Positions 16,781-25,590 are shown, numbered from the stretch's first letter. The stretch is DNA of 64,000 nt from Nodosilinea foveolarum (GCA_003242035.1 QBMC01000002.1:1-64000), one strand, 5' to 3'. The notes: generated by a model from the sequence alone, not told the origin. Numbers and translations: made by a program.

Positions 16781-17608
16781 CTATCGGTTGTCCTGGTTTC
16801 CGTTAAGTGACTGCCGATTGGGAAATAGCGTTGAGATTAGTTCGCTCACCTGATGGCGACCATACACTCTGTTATGAGAGGGTGCGCTAAGAGCAGAAGA
16901 CGGTTGGCTAGAGGGCTGAGCGCTATTTTCATCGCTGAGGTCATAGGTCTGATTTAATTGTACGCCATTCTTTGAGGGGTCGTAGCTAGTAGAACTGGCG
17001 CTGACGTCAATCGTGGGGATTTGAACAGGCTTGGGTTCAATCGGCCCCGGTTCTACAAAAGTGTTTTTGGGAAAGTCCTGGCTAGAAACGTTTGGCCCAA
17101 AGCTGCTTTGACTGAATCCGTTTTGGCTAAATTCGTTTTGGCTAAATTCGTTTTGACTTAGGCCGTTTTTATCTGAGCTATTGTCATGAAAACTGTTTGA
17201 ATTGAAACCTGCTGAGACGGCAGCCTTTTTCGGAGCCGCGCCCGACAGCGTGTTGGGCGGCAGCAGCGCATTGTCCTCTACTTGAGGATCCATCAGCGTA
17301 CTGCCCGGACTAATGCAGGCATTCGCACCCACCCGCCCGCTGCCGACAACCAGCACATTCGCGCCGAGCGTTGCACCGGACGAAATGGTCAACAGGCCCG
17401 CTTTGGACTGAACGCATACGCCGCCCGCTAAGCAAGCGCCGCTGCCGATGATAATACGACTACCGGGAAGCGCCTGCAAGACCACACCAGAGGCGATCGC
17501 GGCCGAAGCATCCACCGTGACATCACCCACTATGCAGTAGTGAGTATGGCTCACAGCCGTGGGTTCCCGCTGCGCCGCATTGAGTGTGGTGTCAGTAAGT
17601 GATTGCAT
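16781..17608 (-). CDS. ccmN: Carboxysome assembly protein CcmN
   Basis: Adaptor between the CcmM-Rubisco core and the shell. Residues about 25-125 are hexapeptide (left-handed beta-helix) repeats related to the gamma-carbonic anhydrase of CcmM. A long disordered linker follows. The last 30 residues contain an amphipathic helix, RVYGRHQVSELISTLFPNRQ, matching the encapsulation peptide that binds CcmK2. The linker includes a Phe-Ser-Gln-Asn repeat array encoded by three 15-bp DNA units (17120-17164), two of them identical. The gene lies 43 bp after ccmM and two bases before ccmO. Confidence 0.94.
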   Translation of the reverse strand: MQSLTDTTLNAAQREPTAVSHTHYCIVGDVTVDASAAIASGVVLQALPGSRIIIGSGACLAGGVCVQSKAGLLTISSGATLGANVLVVGSGRVGANACISPGSTLMDPQVEDNALLPPNTLSGAAPKKAAVSAGFNSNSFHDNSSDKNGLSQNEFSQNEFSQNGFSQSSFGPNVSSQDFPKNTFVEPGPIEPKPVQIPTIDVSASSTSYDPSKNGVQLNQTYDLSDENSAQPSSQPSSALSAPSHNRVYGRHQVSELISTLFPNRQSLNGNQDNR

Positions 17609-17651
17609 ATCCTACGCGCCGTAACTGAATGAATCAATAACGGACTTGCCG

Positions 17652-20387
17652 CTACGGACGTTGAATTGTCGCTTCAAGGACGCGCCGCTTAGCTTGAGGA
17701 TCGACGCCAATCAAACGCACATACTCACCTTGATGGCGGGCAAGCTGTTTGCCCAGCGCTGAGATGGCCTCTGCCGGACGACGCGCATCAATGGCTTCAC
17801 CGGTCTTCCAAATGCCGCTCCGGTAGCGCCGCTTATCCGCATACTCAACCGAGATTCGGTGGCCCTGGTTCACGAGCTGAGTGACCTGATCCATCACTTC
17901 GGATTCTATGCCACCGCCATTGCCGTTGCTACCAACACTCTGATTGCCGTAGCCACCGCCACTGCTATTGCCGTTGCTACCTGTACTTTGATTTCCGTAG
18001 CCACCGCCGCCACCGGCTTTTCTAGCACTGTATTCGTTGCCGTTATAGCTGCTAGGCTGGCCCCGAAAGGCAGGATCGTCATAGTGAGGAGGGTTGGCAT
18101 TAATCGGATCTTGGCCCGTGCCGGAAACGGTCTTATAGCTGGGCTGACCAGGGCGCTGAATCGTCTTTTCGACCACCCGACGCTTTGCTTTGGGATCGAC
18201 GCCGACTAGTCGCACGTAGTTGTCTTTATGATTGGCTAACTGCTTACCTAGCGCCGAAATAGCCTCTGCCGGACGACGAGCGTTAATAGCTTCACCCGTT
18301 TTCCAAATGCCGCTGCGATAGCGCCGCTTATCGGCGTACTCAATGGATATTTTGTGACCCTGGTTCACCAACTGCGTCACCTGATCCATGACCTCAGATG
18401 CCATACCGCCCGCATTTTTAGCGCTGTAGCCGTCGGCTCCGTAGCTGCTAGGCTGGCCGCGAAAAGCCGGGTCGTCGTAGTGAGGGGGGTTGGCATTAAT
18501 CGGGTCTCCACTAGAGCTGTCGCGACCCGCGTTACGCCCCGAACCAGATTGACTAGAACTAGAACCAGATTGCCCTGAACTGGACTTACCGGGCTTCTGA
18601 ATCGTCATCGAAGATCCGCGTGTCTTCATCTCGGGGTTAATGCCGAAGACCCGAACGTACTTGTCCGCATTTTGGCTCAAGAATCCCTGAAGCTGGCTGA
18701 TAGCCGCAGACTCACTGCTAGCCTTGATCGAAGGTGCGGTCTGCCAGATGCCGCTACGATAGCGCCGCTTGTCGGCAAACTCAATACCGATTTTGTTGCC
18801 GCTACGGAGGATCTGACTCACCGCTTGAGCCACTTCGTCACTGGCATTTCCGCCGTTTTGACTGTCGCCGCTCTGACTTCTGCCGCCCTGACTATAGCCA
18901 CCCGAGCTGCCAGCGCCGCCTGCTGGAGACTGACCAGACCCGTTCGCTTGAGGAACGGCGTGAGCCGAAATCTCTACGGGCTTACCGTCGGCTTTTTGAA
19001 TCGTAGTAGTCGCCATCCGGCTCTTTTCCTTTGGATCGATCCCAAACATGCGGATGTATTCACCGCTGTGCTCGTCGAGGCAATGCTCTAGTTTGGCAAA
19101 AACTTCTCTTTCGTTAGTAGTTTCAATCGGAGAGCACACTTTCCACACGTTGCTACGATAGTGACGCGGGCCAGCGTGTTCTGTGCCGATGAGGTAGCCA
19201 CTGCTCAGCAAATTTCGCACTTCTTGCGCAATACCAGGCGTGAGTCCACCGCCCTGGCCATTATGCTGCGAGGTGCCGTTCTGCGGGCCGTCGTTACGAT
19301 GCACAGAATAGCCGCTTTGCGTTGCCCGACTATCGCTACCATACGCGTCGCGAGGGGCTGCTGCATTGGCGGAGCCATCATTCACCTTGTCGCCCGGACG
19401 CCGTACGGTGGTCATACCCATTCTGCGCTTGGCTTTAGGGTCAATGCCAAACATCCGCACGTATTCGCCTTCGTGCTCTGCTAAACAGCGCTCTAGCCCA
19501 GAAAATACCGCTTGCTCGTTCTGCTCTCTAATCGGTGAGCAGGTCTCCCAAACGCCGCTTTGATAGTGACGTTTGTCGGCATGTTCCATCCCAATGCGAT
19601 AGCCCTGGCTCAGGTACTGGCGCACCTGCTGAACAATCTCGGGCGAGAGTCTCTGAGTCTGCATGTTTGCTCCTTTATTAGCGGTGGAATGAGTGGCGGC
19701 GGAATAGGCAGACGGGGCAGTCTGTCGAGCGGTGGCTTTGTGAATAGGCACCTGTCTAGATTTGGAGGTGTTGGCTCTAGAAATATTGGGCGATCGCCGA
19801 TTCTCATCTGGCAGAGTGCCAATGACTTCTCTAACAAATTCGGTGTCTTCGGGTCGAACGTTGGGGAGTTGATCGGCCTGATGCTGGCTGGTGATGATGC
19901 TGCCAGAGGGGATGCATTTACCCGGTGGTATTTCCACGTCCTGTACTAAGACATGCATCATGACGACGCAGCCGTCGCCCAGCCGAGCGTTATAGATTGT
20001 AGAGCGGAAGCCGATGAAGCAGTTTTTGCCGATGTAAGCGGGGCTGTGAATGAGAGATTTGTGAGCGATCGCACTCCCTGCCCCCACCCAAATAGAACAG
20101 GGCGACCCATCTTCACCCGTGACCTGTGGGCCAGCGGTGGCTTCTGCAATCACCCCCGGAAGTAGCTGAGCGCGATCGCTCACGACAATAGCAGCACCGG
20201 GTTCAGCCGTAACCGCTGTACCCGGTGCAATCATTGCGCCTGCGCCCACACTCACGCGACCCTCTACCAAAGAGAACTCATGCACATTCGCGGCGGCATC
20301 TACTGTGGGATACGCCCTAGAACTGGATTGAAAGCTGGGCCGCGAGCGAGCGATCGCCTGCGTCCGGCTAGATGTTTGGGCGACCAT
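17652..20387 (-). CDS. ccmM: Carboxysome organiser CcmM, five Rubisco-small-subunit-like domains
   Basis: 911 residues, much longer than CcmM with three or four repeats. Residues about 30-215 form the gamma-carbonic-anhydrase-like beta-helix. His109 and His114 (AHKSLIH) are kept, but the position of the first zinc histidine, 27 residues before His109 in homologues, is Glu82. Five small-subunit-like domains (SSLD) follow, starting near residues 247, 382, 515, 665 and 825; they bind Rubisco and condense it. SSLD1 and SSLD2 each have a cysteine pair 18 residues apart (Cys283/301 and Cys418/436), the spacing of the redox-sensitive pair known in PCC 7942; SSLD3-5 have none. Linkers are Gly/Ser/Asn-rich. 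An internal ribosome site at 19664 should give the short isoform. Confidence 0.97.
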   Translation of the reverse strand: MVAQTSSRTQAIARSRPSFQSSSRAYPTVDAAANVHEFSLVEGRVSVGAGAMIAPGTAVTAEPGAAIVVSDRAQLLPGVIAEATAGPQVTGEDGSPCSIWVGAGSAIAHKSLIHSPAYIGKNCFIGFRSTIYNARLGDGCVVMMHVLVQDVEIPPGKCIPSGSIITSQHQADQLPNVRPEDTEFVREVIGTLPDENRRSPNISRANTSKSRQVPIHKATARQTAPSAYSAATHSTANKGANMQTQRLSPEIVQQVRQYLSQGYRIGMEHADKRHYQSGVWETCSPIREQNEQAVFSGLERCLAEHEGEYVRMFGIDPKAKRRMGMTTVRRPGDKVNDGSANAAAPRDAYGSDSRATQSGYSVHRNDGPQNGTSQHNGQGGGLTPGIAQEVRNLLSSGYLIGTEHAGPRHYRSNVWKVCSPIETTNEREVFAKLEHCLDEHSGEYIRMFGIDPKEKSRMATTTIQKADGKPVEISAHAVPQANGSGQSPAGGAGSSGGYSQGGRSQSGDSQNGGNASDEVAQAVSQILRSGNKIGIEFADKRRYRSGIWQTAPSIKASSESAAISQLQGFLSQNADKYVRVFGINPEMKTRGSSMTIQKPGKSSSGQSGSSSSQSGSGRNAGRDSSSGDPINANPPHYDDPAFRGQPSSYGADGYSAKNAGGMASEVMDQVTQLVNQGHKISIEYADKRRYRSGIWKTGEAINARRPAEAISALGKQLANHKDNYVRLVGVDPKAKRRVVEKTIQRPGQPSYKTVSGTGQDPINANPPHYDDPAFRGQPSSYNGNEYSARKAGGGGGYGNQSTGSNGNSSGGGYGNQSVGSNGNGGGIESEVMDQVTQLVNQGHRISVEYADKRRYRSGIWKTGEAIDARRPAEAISALGKQLARHQGEYVRLIGVDPQAKRRVLEATIQRP
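19662..19676 (-). promoter_or_regulatory. Internal ribosome-binding site for short CcmM isoform
   Basis: On the minus strand AAAGGAG (19676-19670) lies five bases before an in-frame ATG at 19664 (Met242), directly ahead of SSLD1 (QTQRLSPEIV). In beta-cyanobacteria ccmM is translated both as full-length protein and as a short form from an internal start. The predicted short product here is 670 residues with all five SSLDs and no carbonic anhydrase domain. Confidence 0.85.
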
Positions 20388-20404
20388 GTGCCCGCGTCCT
20401 CTAT

Positions 20405-20707
20405 CTAATAACTATCTTCCCGCTTGTCGTAAAGCAGGCCATTATCGAGACTGACCGTATCGACAATAGCGATAACTGCTGCATCGACCGGTCTTTGATC
20501 GTAGCCTCGCTGCTGCCTAGCCCCGCTACCGCGACTAACGAGCACCCACTCACCCACGCCCGCTCCGACGGCATCGGCGGCGACTTCATAGTCATCTAGG
20601 AGGTCGCCCGATTCACTCACGAGCTGAATGAACAAAAGCTTGACCCCCATTAAGCTGTCGTCTTTAACGGTACTCACGACCGTTCCTCTGACTTTAGCTA
20701 AGCGCAT
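20405..20707 (-). CDS. ccmL: Carboxysome vertex protein CcmL
   Basis: A 100-residue EutN/CcmL-family protein that forms pentamers capping the icosahedral vertices. It begins RLAKVRGTVVSTVKDDSLMG and includes the conserved AVGAGVGEWVLVSRGSGAR loop, which lines the pentamer pore. Spacing is 20 bp from ccmK1 and 17 bp to ccmM. Confidence 0.96.
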   Translation of the reverse strand: MRLAKVRGTVVSTVKDDSLMGVKLLFIQLVSESGDLLDDYEVAADAVGAGVGEWVLVSRGSGARQQRGYDQRPVDAAVIAIVDTVSLDNGLLYDKREDSY

Positions 20708-20727
20708 GTCTTTGGTTTCCCGAGCGC

Positions 20728-21066
20728 CTATCTACCATAGGGGCGAATGCCGCTAACGCTCTCGCGAAACTGCTCAACCGCCTCGGTATAGCGAATCGGC
20801 AGCACAAACTCCAGGTTCTCGTGCGGACGCGCGATGATGTGAGTCGAAAGCACCTGACCGCCGTTAACGCGCTTAACGTTCTCTACGCCAGCCGCGACAG
20901 AAGCCTGTACTTCAGAAACGTCGCCGCGAACGATCACGGTGACCCGGCCGCTGCCAATTTTCTCGTAGCCAACTAGCGTAACGCGAGCGGCTTTCACCAT
21001 CGCATCGGCTGCTTCTACCACTGCGGGGAAACCCAACGTTTCTACCATTCCTACTGCAATTGCCAT
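20728..21066 (-). CDS. ccmK1: Carboxysome shell hexamer protein CcmK1
   Basis: A single-BMC-domain protein of 112 residues forming shell hexamers. The pore loop is [18 protein letters not shown]. It is nearly identical to the upstream copy but has an additional C-terminal tail ([11 protein letters not shown]), matching the longer CcmK1 of the CcmK1/K2 pair known in PCC 6803. AGGAAAAAG precedes the ATG. It is separated from ccmK2 by 87 bp. Confidence 0.93.
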   Translation of the reverse strand: MAIAVGMVETLGFPAVVEAADAMVKAARVTLVGYEKIGSGRVTVIVRGDVSEVQASVAAGVENVKRVNGGQVLSTHIIARPHENLEFVLPIRYTEAVEQFRESVSGIRPYGR

Positions 21067-21153
21067 AACTTTTTCCTAATTTTATAGGAGGATTAAAAAC
21101 AAATCAAAGATGCGGGCAGCTTGAACCCTGCCCCCGACATAGCCTGTATCCGC

Positions 21154-21462
21154 TTATGATCGGAACTGTTCGACTGCTTCGGTGTAGCGAATCGGCAGCA
21201 CAAACTCTAGGTTCTCATGCGGACGCGCAATAATGTGGGTCGAAAGCACTTCGCCTCCATTCACTCGCTTCACGGACTCAACGCCCGCAGAGACGGACGC
21301 TTGAACTTCAGAAACGTCGCCGCGAACGATCACGGTGACCCGGCCACTCCCAATTTTTTCGTAACCAACTAGGGTGACGCGAGCCGCCTTCACCATCGCA
21401 TCGGCCGCTTCCACCACTGCGGGGAACCCCTTTGTTTCAATCATTCCAACAGCAATAGGCAT
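21154..21462 (-). CDS. ccmK2: Carboxysome shell hexamer protein CcmK2
   Basis: The 102-residue BMC hexamer is the main shell tile and the docking partner for the CcmN encapsulation peptide. It begins [20 protein letters not shown] and shares the KIGSGRV pore segment. It is the first gene of the leftward operon ccmK2-K1-L-M-N-O. AAGGAG lies about ten bases before the ATG. Confidence 0.94.
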   Translation of the reverse strand: MPIAVGMIETKGFPAVVEAADAMVKAARVTLVGYEKIGSGRVTVIVRGDVSEVQASVSAGVESVKRVNGGEVLSTHIIARPHENLEFVLPIRYTEAVEQFRS

Positions 21463-21714
21463 TAATCGACATCTCCTTCTAATAAAAAGCCACTACAGAG
21501 TCGAATTTGTAATAGAAAAAGCTTCGTAATGACACCTCTTTTGTGCCCGCTGCTGCCTCACTTTTCAAGGGTGAGATCTCAGCCGACGGTGAACCAAAAT
21601 CCGCTGTTTCTACGCTTAAAAATTCTTTCGGGAAAGCCCTTAGTAACTCGTGCGTCATAACTCAGAATAAATTGGCGTCGTCCCTTTGACAATATAAGTG
21701 TCGATGATTGTCGC

Positions 21715-21732
21715 TAATAATGCGCATTATTA
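21715..21732. promoter_or_regulatory. 18-bp perfect palindrome, candidate operator
   Basis: TAATAATGCGCATTATTA reads the same on both strands with no spacer. It sits between the carboxysome and NDH-1 CO2-uptake operons, overlapping the candidate minus-strand -10 element. This makes it a good candidate site for a dimeric repressor. Confidence 0.6.
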
Positions 21733-21797
21733 AACCTTATGACAATATCATTGCTTTTTGTGCCAAAAAGTGAGGGTTGCTGAGCTAGGCAGTTTTC

Positions 21798-21817
21798 GCT
21801 GATCTAAGCTGATCTAA
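21798..21817. repeat. Perfect 10-bp tandem repeat
   Basis: GCTGATCTAA occurs twice without spacer in the ccm/ndhF4 control region, 66 bp from the palindrome. Confidence 0.7.
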
Positions 21818-22107
21818 TTGGTATTGGGGACGTCTAGGGAATAGATCGAGGTGGCAGGGATCGGAGGAGGTCGGGCGATCGCCCATGCGCCAAGTCTCGA
21901 TCTCCATGTTCGGGAGAATAAAAAATGTTCGAGGCGATCTATTGAGCAGCTTCGAGAGGAGCGCCCGCAATTCAGGTAATATAAAGCAATCGAATCCGCT
22001 TAATGGCGGTTGCTTACGGTTTAATTATTCGCTTCTAATCCATTTTTGCCAAACCGCTGAGGCAACTTTAGGCCATAGGTTGCGAAAGCTCTTTTGATGT
22101 ATTTGTA

Positions 22108-23940
22108 ATGCAGTTTTTGATTCAGTGGAGTTGGTTAATTCCAATGTATGGGCTGGTGGGTGCGCTGCTAGCTCTGCCTTGGGCAGCTAGAATCATCCGT
22201 CAAACCGGGCCTCGTCCGGCCATGTATATCAATGTTTTGATGACGGCGATCGCCTCACTACATGGCCTGCTACTCCTTCAGGTAATTTGGAATACAGGCC
22301 CGCAGCAGGTCAGCTTCGAGTGGCTAGACGTTGCCGGACTCACCCTTAGGCCGTCGTTGGATCTCTCAGCGGTCAATCTGATTTTTTTAGAGCTGACGGC
22401 GGGACTCAGTCTGCTAGCTCAAATCTACGCAATGGGCTACCTGGAAAAGGACTGGGCGCTGGCCAGATTCTTTGCTCTGATGGGCTTTTTTGAAGGGGCC
22501 ATCAGCGGCGTCATTCTCAGCAGCTCGCTGTTCACCAGCTACTTTTTGCTAGAGATGCTGACGCTTTCAACCTATCTAATCGTAGGCTTTTGGTATGCTC
22601 AGCCGCTGGTCGTTACCGCTGCTAGAGACGCCTTTTTAACCAAGCGGGTCGGCGATATTTTGCTGTTTATGGGGCTAGTGGCCCTGAGCACCTACGCCGG
22701 GTCGCTGAACTATGACGATTTAGCCGTTTGGGTAAAGGGCGCTGAAATTACGCCGTTAGCGGCAACGCTAACCAGCTTGGCGCTGATCGCTGGCCCGACC
22801 GGGAAATGTGCGCAGTTTCCGCTCCATCTCTGGCTAGATGAGGCGATGGAAGGCCCCAGTCCGGCCTCTATTTTGCGCAACTCAGTGGTGGTTACCTGTG
22901 GCGCTTATGTCTTGATTAAACTTCAGCCGGTGATTATCCTTTCCCCGTTTGCGCTGGATGCGCTCATTGCCATTGGCGTGACGACGGCAATTGGCGGCTC
23001 TTTTGTGGCACTGGCGCAAATCGATCTCAAGCGAGCATTTTCTTATTCTACGAGCGCCTATATCGGTCTAGTATTTATTGCAGTCGGCACTGCATGTCCA
23101 GGGGTTGCCCTGATGCTGCTTTTTACGCACGCAGTAGCCAAGGCGCTGATGTTTATGAGTGCAGGTGCCATTATTTACTCCTCGAACAATCAAGACCTGA
23201 CGGAGCTGGGCGGAATTTGGTCGCGGATGCCAGCGACCACCATTGCCTTTGTCACGGGCGCACTAGGTCTGGTGGGCTTACTGCCGTTTGGCTGTTTTTG
23301 GTCGTTCTGTCTGGGCATCGAGTTTTTGTGGGACGAGCATCCGCTTCTGGTGGGCGTCTTTTTGCTGGTTAACTTTCTCACGGCGCTGAATTTAGTTCGA
23401 GTCTTTCGACTGGTATTTTTGGGCCAGCCGCAGATGAAAACGCGGCGGACGCCGGAAGTCGGTTGGCTCATGGCTGTGCCGATGGTGTCGCTCTCGATTA
23501 TTGTGCTGCTGGTGCCGGTGATGATGTGGCGACTCTCGATGTTGCCGCCGACGGAATATTTCAATTTGGCGGCAGTGACGCTGCTGGTCGGTTCGGGGAT
23601 TTTGGGTGTGGGCTTAGGGTTTTATTTGCCCTTGAATAGAGCCTGGTCGCGCTCTAGCTTGGCACCGCTCCGCCGTCTGCAAGATTTGCTAGGCAATGAC
23701 TTCTATACCGGAAAGCTCTACGAAGCAACGGTAGTACGGCTAGTATCAGCGCTGTCTGCGGCGAGCAACTGGACAGATCGTTACGTGGTGGATGGGGCAG
23801 TGAATTTAGTAGGGGCTGCGTCTTTGCTGAGTGGCGAAGGGCTGAAGTACAGTGCATCGGGGCGATCGCAAAGCTACATCCTCACCATCGTGGTAGGCGT
23901 AGGGCTGCTAATTGCCATGACGACTTGGAAAATGTGGTAG
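22108..23940 (+). CDS. ndhF4: NDH-1 subunit NdhF, CO2-uptake type (probably NdhF4)
   Basis: A 610-residue NuoL/antiporter-like membrane subunit with conserved segments AGPTGKCAQFPLHLWLDEAMEGPSPASI and FTHAVAKALMFMSAGAII. In CO2-uptake NDH-1 complexes, specialised NdhD/NdhF subunits couple plastoquinone reduction and proton movement to CO2 hydration by a Cup protein. I favour the constitutive, lower-affinity NdhF4 form because the third gene is CupB-sized, no cupS follows, and the set is divergent from the ccm genes as in some other beta-cyanobacteria. NdhF3 is the alternative. Confidence 0.8.
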   Translation: MQFLIQWSWLIPMYGLVGALLALPWAARIIRQTGPRPAMYINVLMTAIASLHGLLLLQVIWNTGPQQVSFEWLDVAGLTLRPSLDLSAVNLIFLELTAGLSLLAQIYAMGYLEKDWALARFFALMGFFEGAISGVILSSSLFTSYFLLEMLTLSTYLIVGFWYAQPLVVTAARDAFLTKRVGDILLFMGLVALSTYAGSLNYDDLAVWVKGAEITPLAATLTSLALIAGPTGKCAQFPLHLWLDEAMEGPSPASILRNSVVVTCGAYVLIKLQPVIILSPFALDALIAIGVTTAIGGSFVALAQIDLKRAFSYSTSAYIGLVFIAVGTACPGVALMLLFTHAVAKALMFMSAGAIIYSSNNQDLTELGGIWSRMPATTIAFVTGALGLVGLLPFGCFWSFCLGIEFLWDEHPLLVGVFLLVNFLTALNLVRVFRLVFLGQPQMKTRRTPEVGWLMAVPMVSLSIIVLLVPVMMWRLSMLPPTEYFNLAAVTLLVGSGILGVGLGFYLPLNRAWSRSSLAPLRRLQDLLGNDFYTGKLYEATVVRLVSALSAASNWTDRYVVDGAVNLVGAASLLSGEGLKYSASGRSQSYILTIVVGVGLLIAMTTWKMW

Positions 23941-23950
23941 GGAAAAGACT

Positions 23951-25531
23951 TTGATACTGAGCGTACTTCTCATCATCCCGCTATTAGGCGCTTTGATAAT
24001 TAGCCTTTGGCCCGCCGAATTAGACACTAACCAAGCTCGACTCGGCGCATTAGTCACAATGGGCGTGAGCGTAGTTGGCTCGCTTTATCTAGTGTCTCAG
24101 TTTGATATTGCCAATCCGGGCTTTCAGTTTGTCGAGCGGTTTGAGTGGATTGATTCGCTAGGGCTAAGTTATGGACTGGCCGTCGATGGCATTGCCCTAC
24201 CGCTAGTGGTAATCAACAGCGTACTGAGCTTTGTCTCGGTTTATATCAGCGCCAACATTAAGCGGCCCCGACTTTACTATCCGCTGCTGCTCACGATTTC
24301 GGCAGCGGTTACCGGTGCGTTTGCCGCCCAAAACTTACTGCTGTTTTTCCTGTTTTACGAGCTAGAGCTGATTCCGCTGTATCTGCTGATTGCTATCTGG
24401 GGCGGGGCGCGGCGTGGATATGCGGCCACCAAGTTCCTAATTTACACCGCGTTCTCTGGAATTTTGATACTGGGCGCTTTTTTAGGTCTGGTATTTTTAT
24501 CGGGTTCGAACAGCTTCGATTACAATCCGGCCTTAGCGCAGGGGTTAACGTTGGCCCAGCAGACGGTGCTGATGGGCGCACTGCTCGTTGGCTTTGGTAT
24601 TAAAATTCCGTTGGTGCCTTTCCATACTTGGTTGCCAGATGCTCACGTTGAAGCCTCTACGCCGATTTCGGTGCTGCTAGCGGGCGTGTTGCTAAAGCTG
24701 GGCACTTACGGCATTTTGAGGTTTTGCGTGGAGTTGTTCCCGACGGCATGGCTAGATCTTTCGCCTTGGCTCGCTTGGTGGGCGGTGGTGAGCGTGCTGT
24801 ATGGATCTTTTGCGGCGATCGCCCAAACCGACATGAAAAAAATGGTGGCCTACAGCTCCGTAGGACACATGGGCTACATTTTGCTAGCCGCTGCTGCCGC
24901 TACGCCGCTGAGTATGCTGGGCGCAGTGCTGCAAATGATCAGCCACGGACTGATTTCAGCCCTGATGTTTTTGCTGGTGGGCGTGGTCTACAAAAAGACC
25001 GGCACTCGCGATCTCACGATTTTAAGGGGGCTGCTTGCGCCCGAGCGGGGCCTGCCCTTTATCGGTTCGCTAATGGTATTAGGGGCGATGGCGAGCGCTG
25101 GCATTCCGGGCATGGTGGGCTTTATCTCGGAGTTCATTGTGTTTCGCGGTAGCTTCGAGCGCTATGTGCCGCAGACGCTGCTCTGCATGGTCGGCTCGGG
25201 GCTAACAGCGGTATACTTTTTGCTAATGATTAACCGGGTGTTCTTTGGTCGGCTAAGCGTAACGCCTCCTAAGTTTGGTGAGACGATAGATACGCTGATT
25301 TCGGGGGTTAAATGGCGCGATCGCATCCCGGCTTTAGTGCTGGTGTTGCTGATCTTTGCCTTTGGCCTTCAGCCCGAATGGATGACCCGATGGACAGAAG
25401 CCACAACCACCGCATTTTTTCCCACGGCTCTCACGGCTAGGACTTCAGCGATACCCCCATTTAAAGCAGCCTCCAGCGTTGATTTCAGCGCCCCGCTGCC
25501 AACCGATCCCTCAGTTCATCTCACCTCCTAA
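23951..25531 (+). CDS. ndhD4: NDH-1 subunit NdhD, CO2-uptake type (probably NdhD4)
   Basis: A 526-residue NuoM-like proton-pumping subunit. Key segments are LLFFLFYELELIPLYLLIAIWGG (conserved Glu) and GIKIPLVPFHTWLPDAHVEASTPIS (Lys and the HTWLPDAH motif), then TDMKKMVAYSSVGHMGYI. It starts ten bases after ndhF4 with a TTG codon (LILSVLLIIPLLGALI); no nearby ATG fits. The hydrophilic C-terminal 60 residues are poorly conserved. Confidence 0.82.
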   Translation: MILSVLLIIPLLGALIISLWPAELDTNQARLGALVTMGVSVVGSLYLVSQFDIANPGFQFVERFEWIDSLGLSYGLAVDGIALPLVVINSVLSFVSVYISANIKRPRLYYPLLLTISAAVTGAFAAQNLLLFFLFYELELIPLYLLIAIWGGARRGYAATKFLIYTAFSGILILGAFLGLVFLSGSNSFDYNPALAQGLTLAQQTVLMGALLVGFGIKIPLVPFHTWLPDAHVEASTPISVLLAGVLLKLGTYGILRFCVELFPTAWLDLSPWLAWWAVVSVLYGSFAAIAQTDMKKMVAYSSVGHMGYILLAAAAATPLSMLGAVLQMISHGLISALMFLLVGVVYKKTGTRDLTILRGLLAPERGLPFIGSLMVLGAMASAGIPGMVGFISEFIVFRGSFERYVPQTLLCMVGSGLTAVYFLLMINRVFFGRLSVTPPKFGETIDTLISGVKWRDRIPALVLVLLIFAFGLQPEWMTRWTEATTTAFFPTALTARTSAIPPFKAASSVDFSAPLPTDPSVHLTS

Positions 25532-25590
25532 CTGTCTCTATTCGGCTCGACTCTATTTGGTTTGGCTAATTTTAAGCCAGCGCTCAAGCT

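Larger units (their letters stand above)
21463..22107. promoter_or_regulatory. Shared control region between ccm operon and ndhF4 operon
   Basis: 645 bp between divergent operons with no credible gene. It holds an 18-bp palindrome at 21715-21732, a GACAAT-N13-ATTGTC dyad at 21688-21712 with a third GACAAT at 21741-21746, and a 10-bp tandem repeat at 21798-21817. On the minus strand TTGTCA-N17-CATTAT overlaps the palindrome and is a candidate promoter for ccmK2, with a leader of about 260 nt. Inorganic-carbon genes are commonly controlled by LysR-type regulators (CcmR/NdhR, CmpR); whether one binds here cannot be told from sequence. Confidence 0.55.

Noticed and set aside
17900-18020. Array of spaced repeats that at first looked CRISPR-like
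   Set aside because: It is the in-frame Gly/Asn-rich linker repeat of CcmM, with coding periodicity and no spacers.
21885-22097. 70-codon plus-strand frame upstream of ndhF4
   Set aside because: No recognisable domain or ribosome site; it falls inside the shared ccm/ndhF4 control region.
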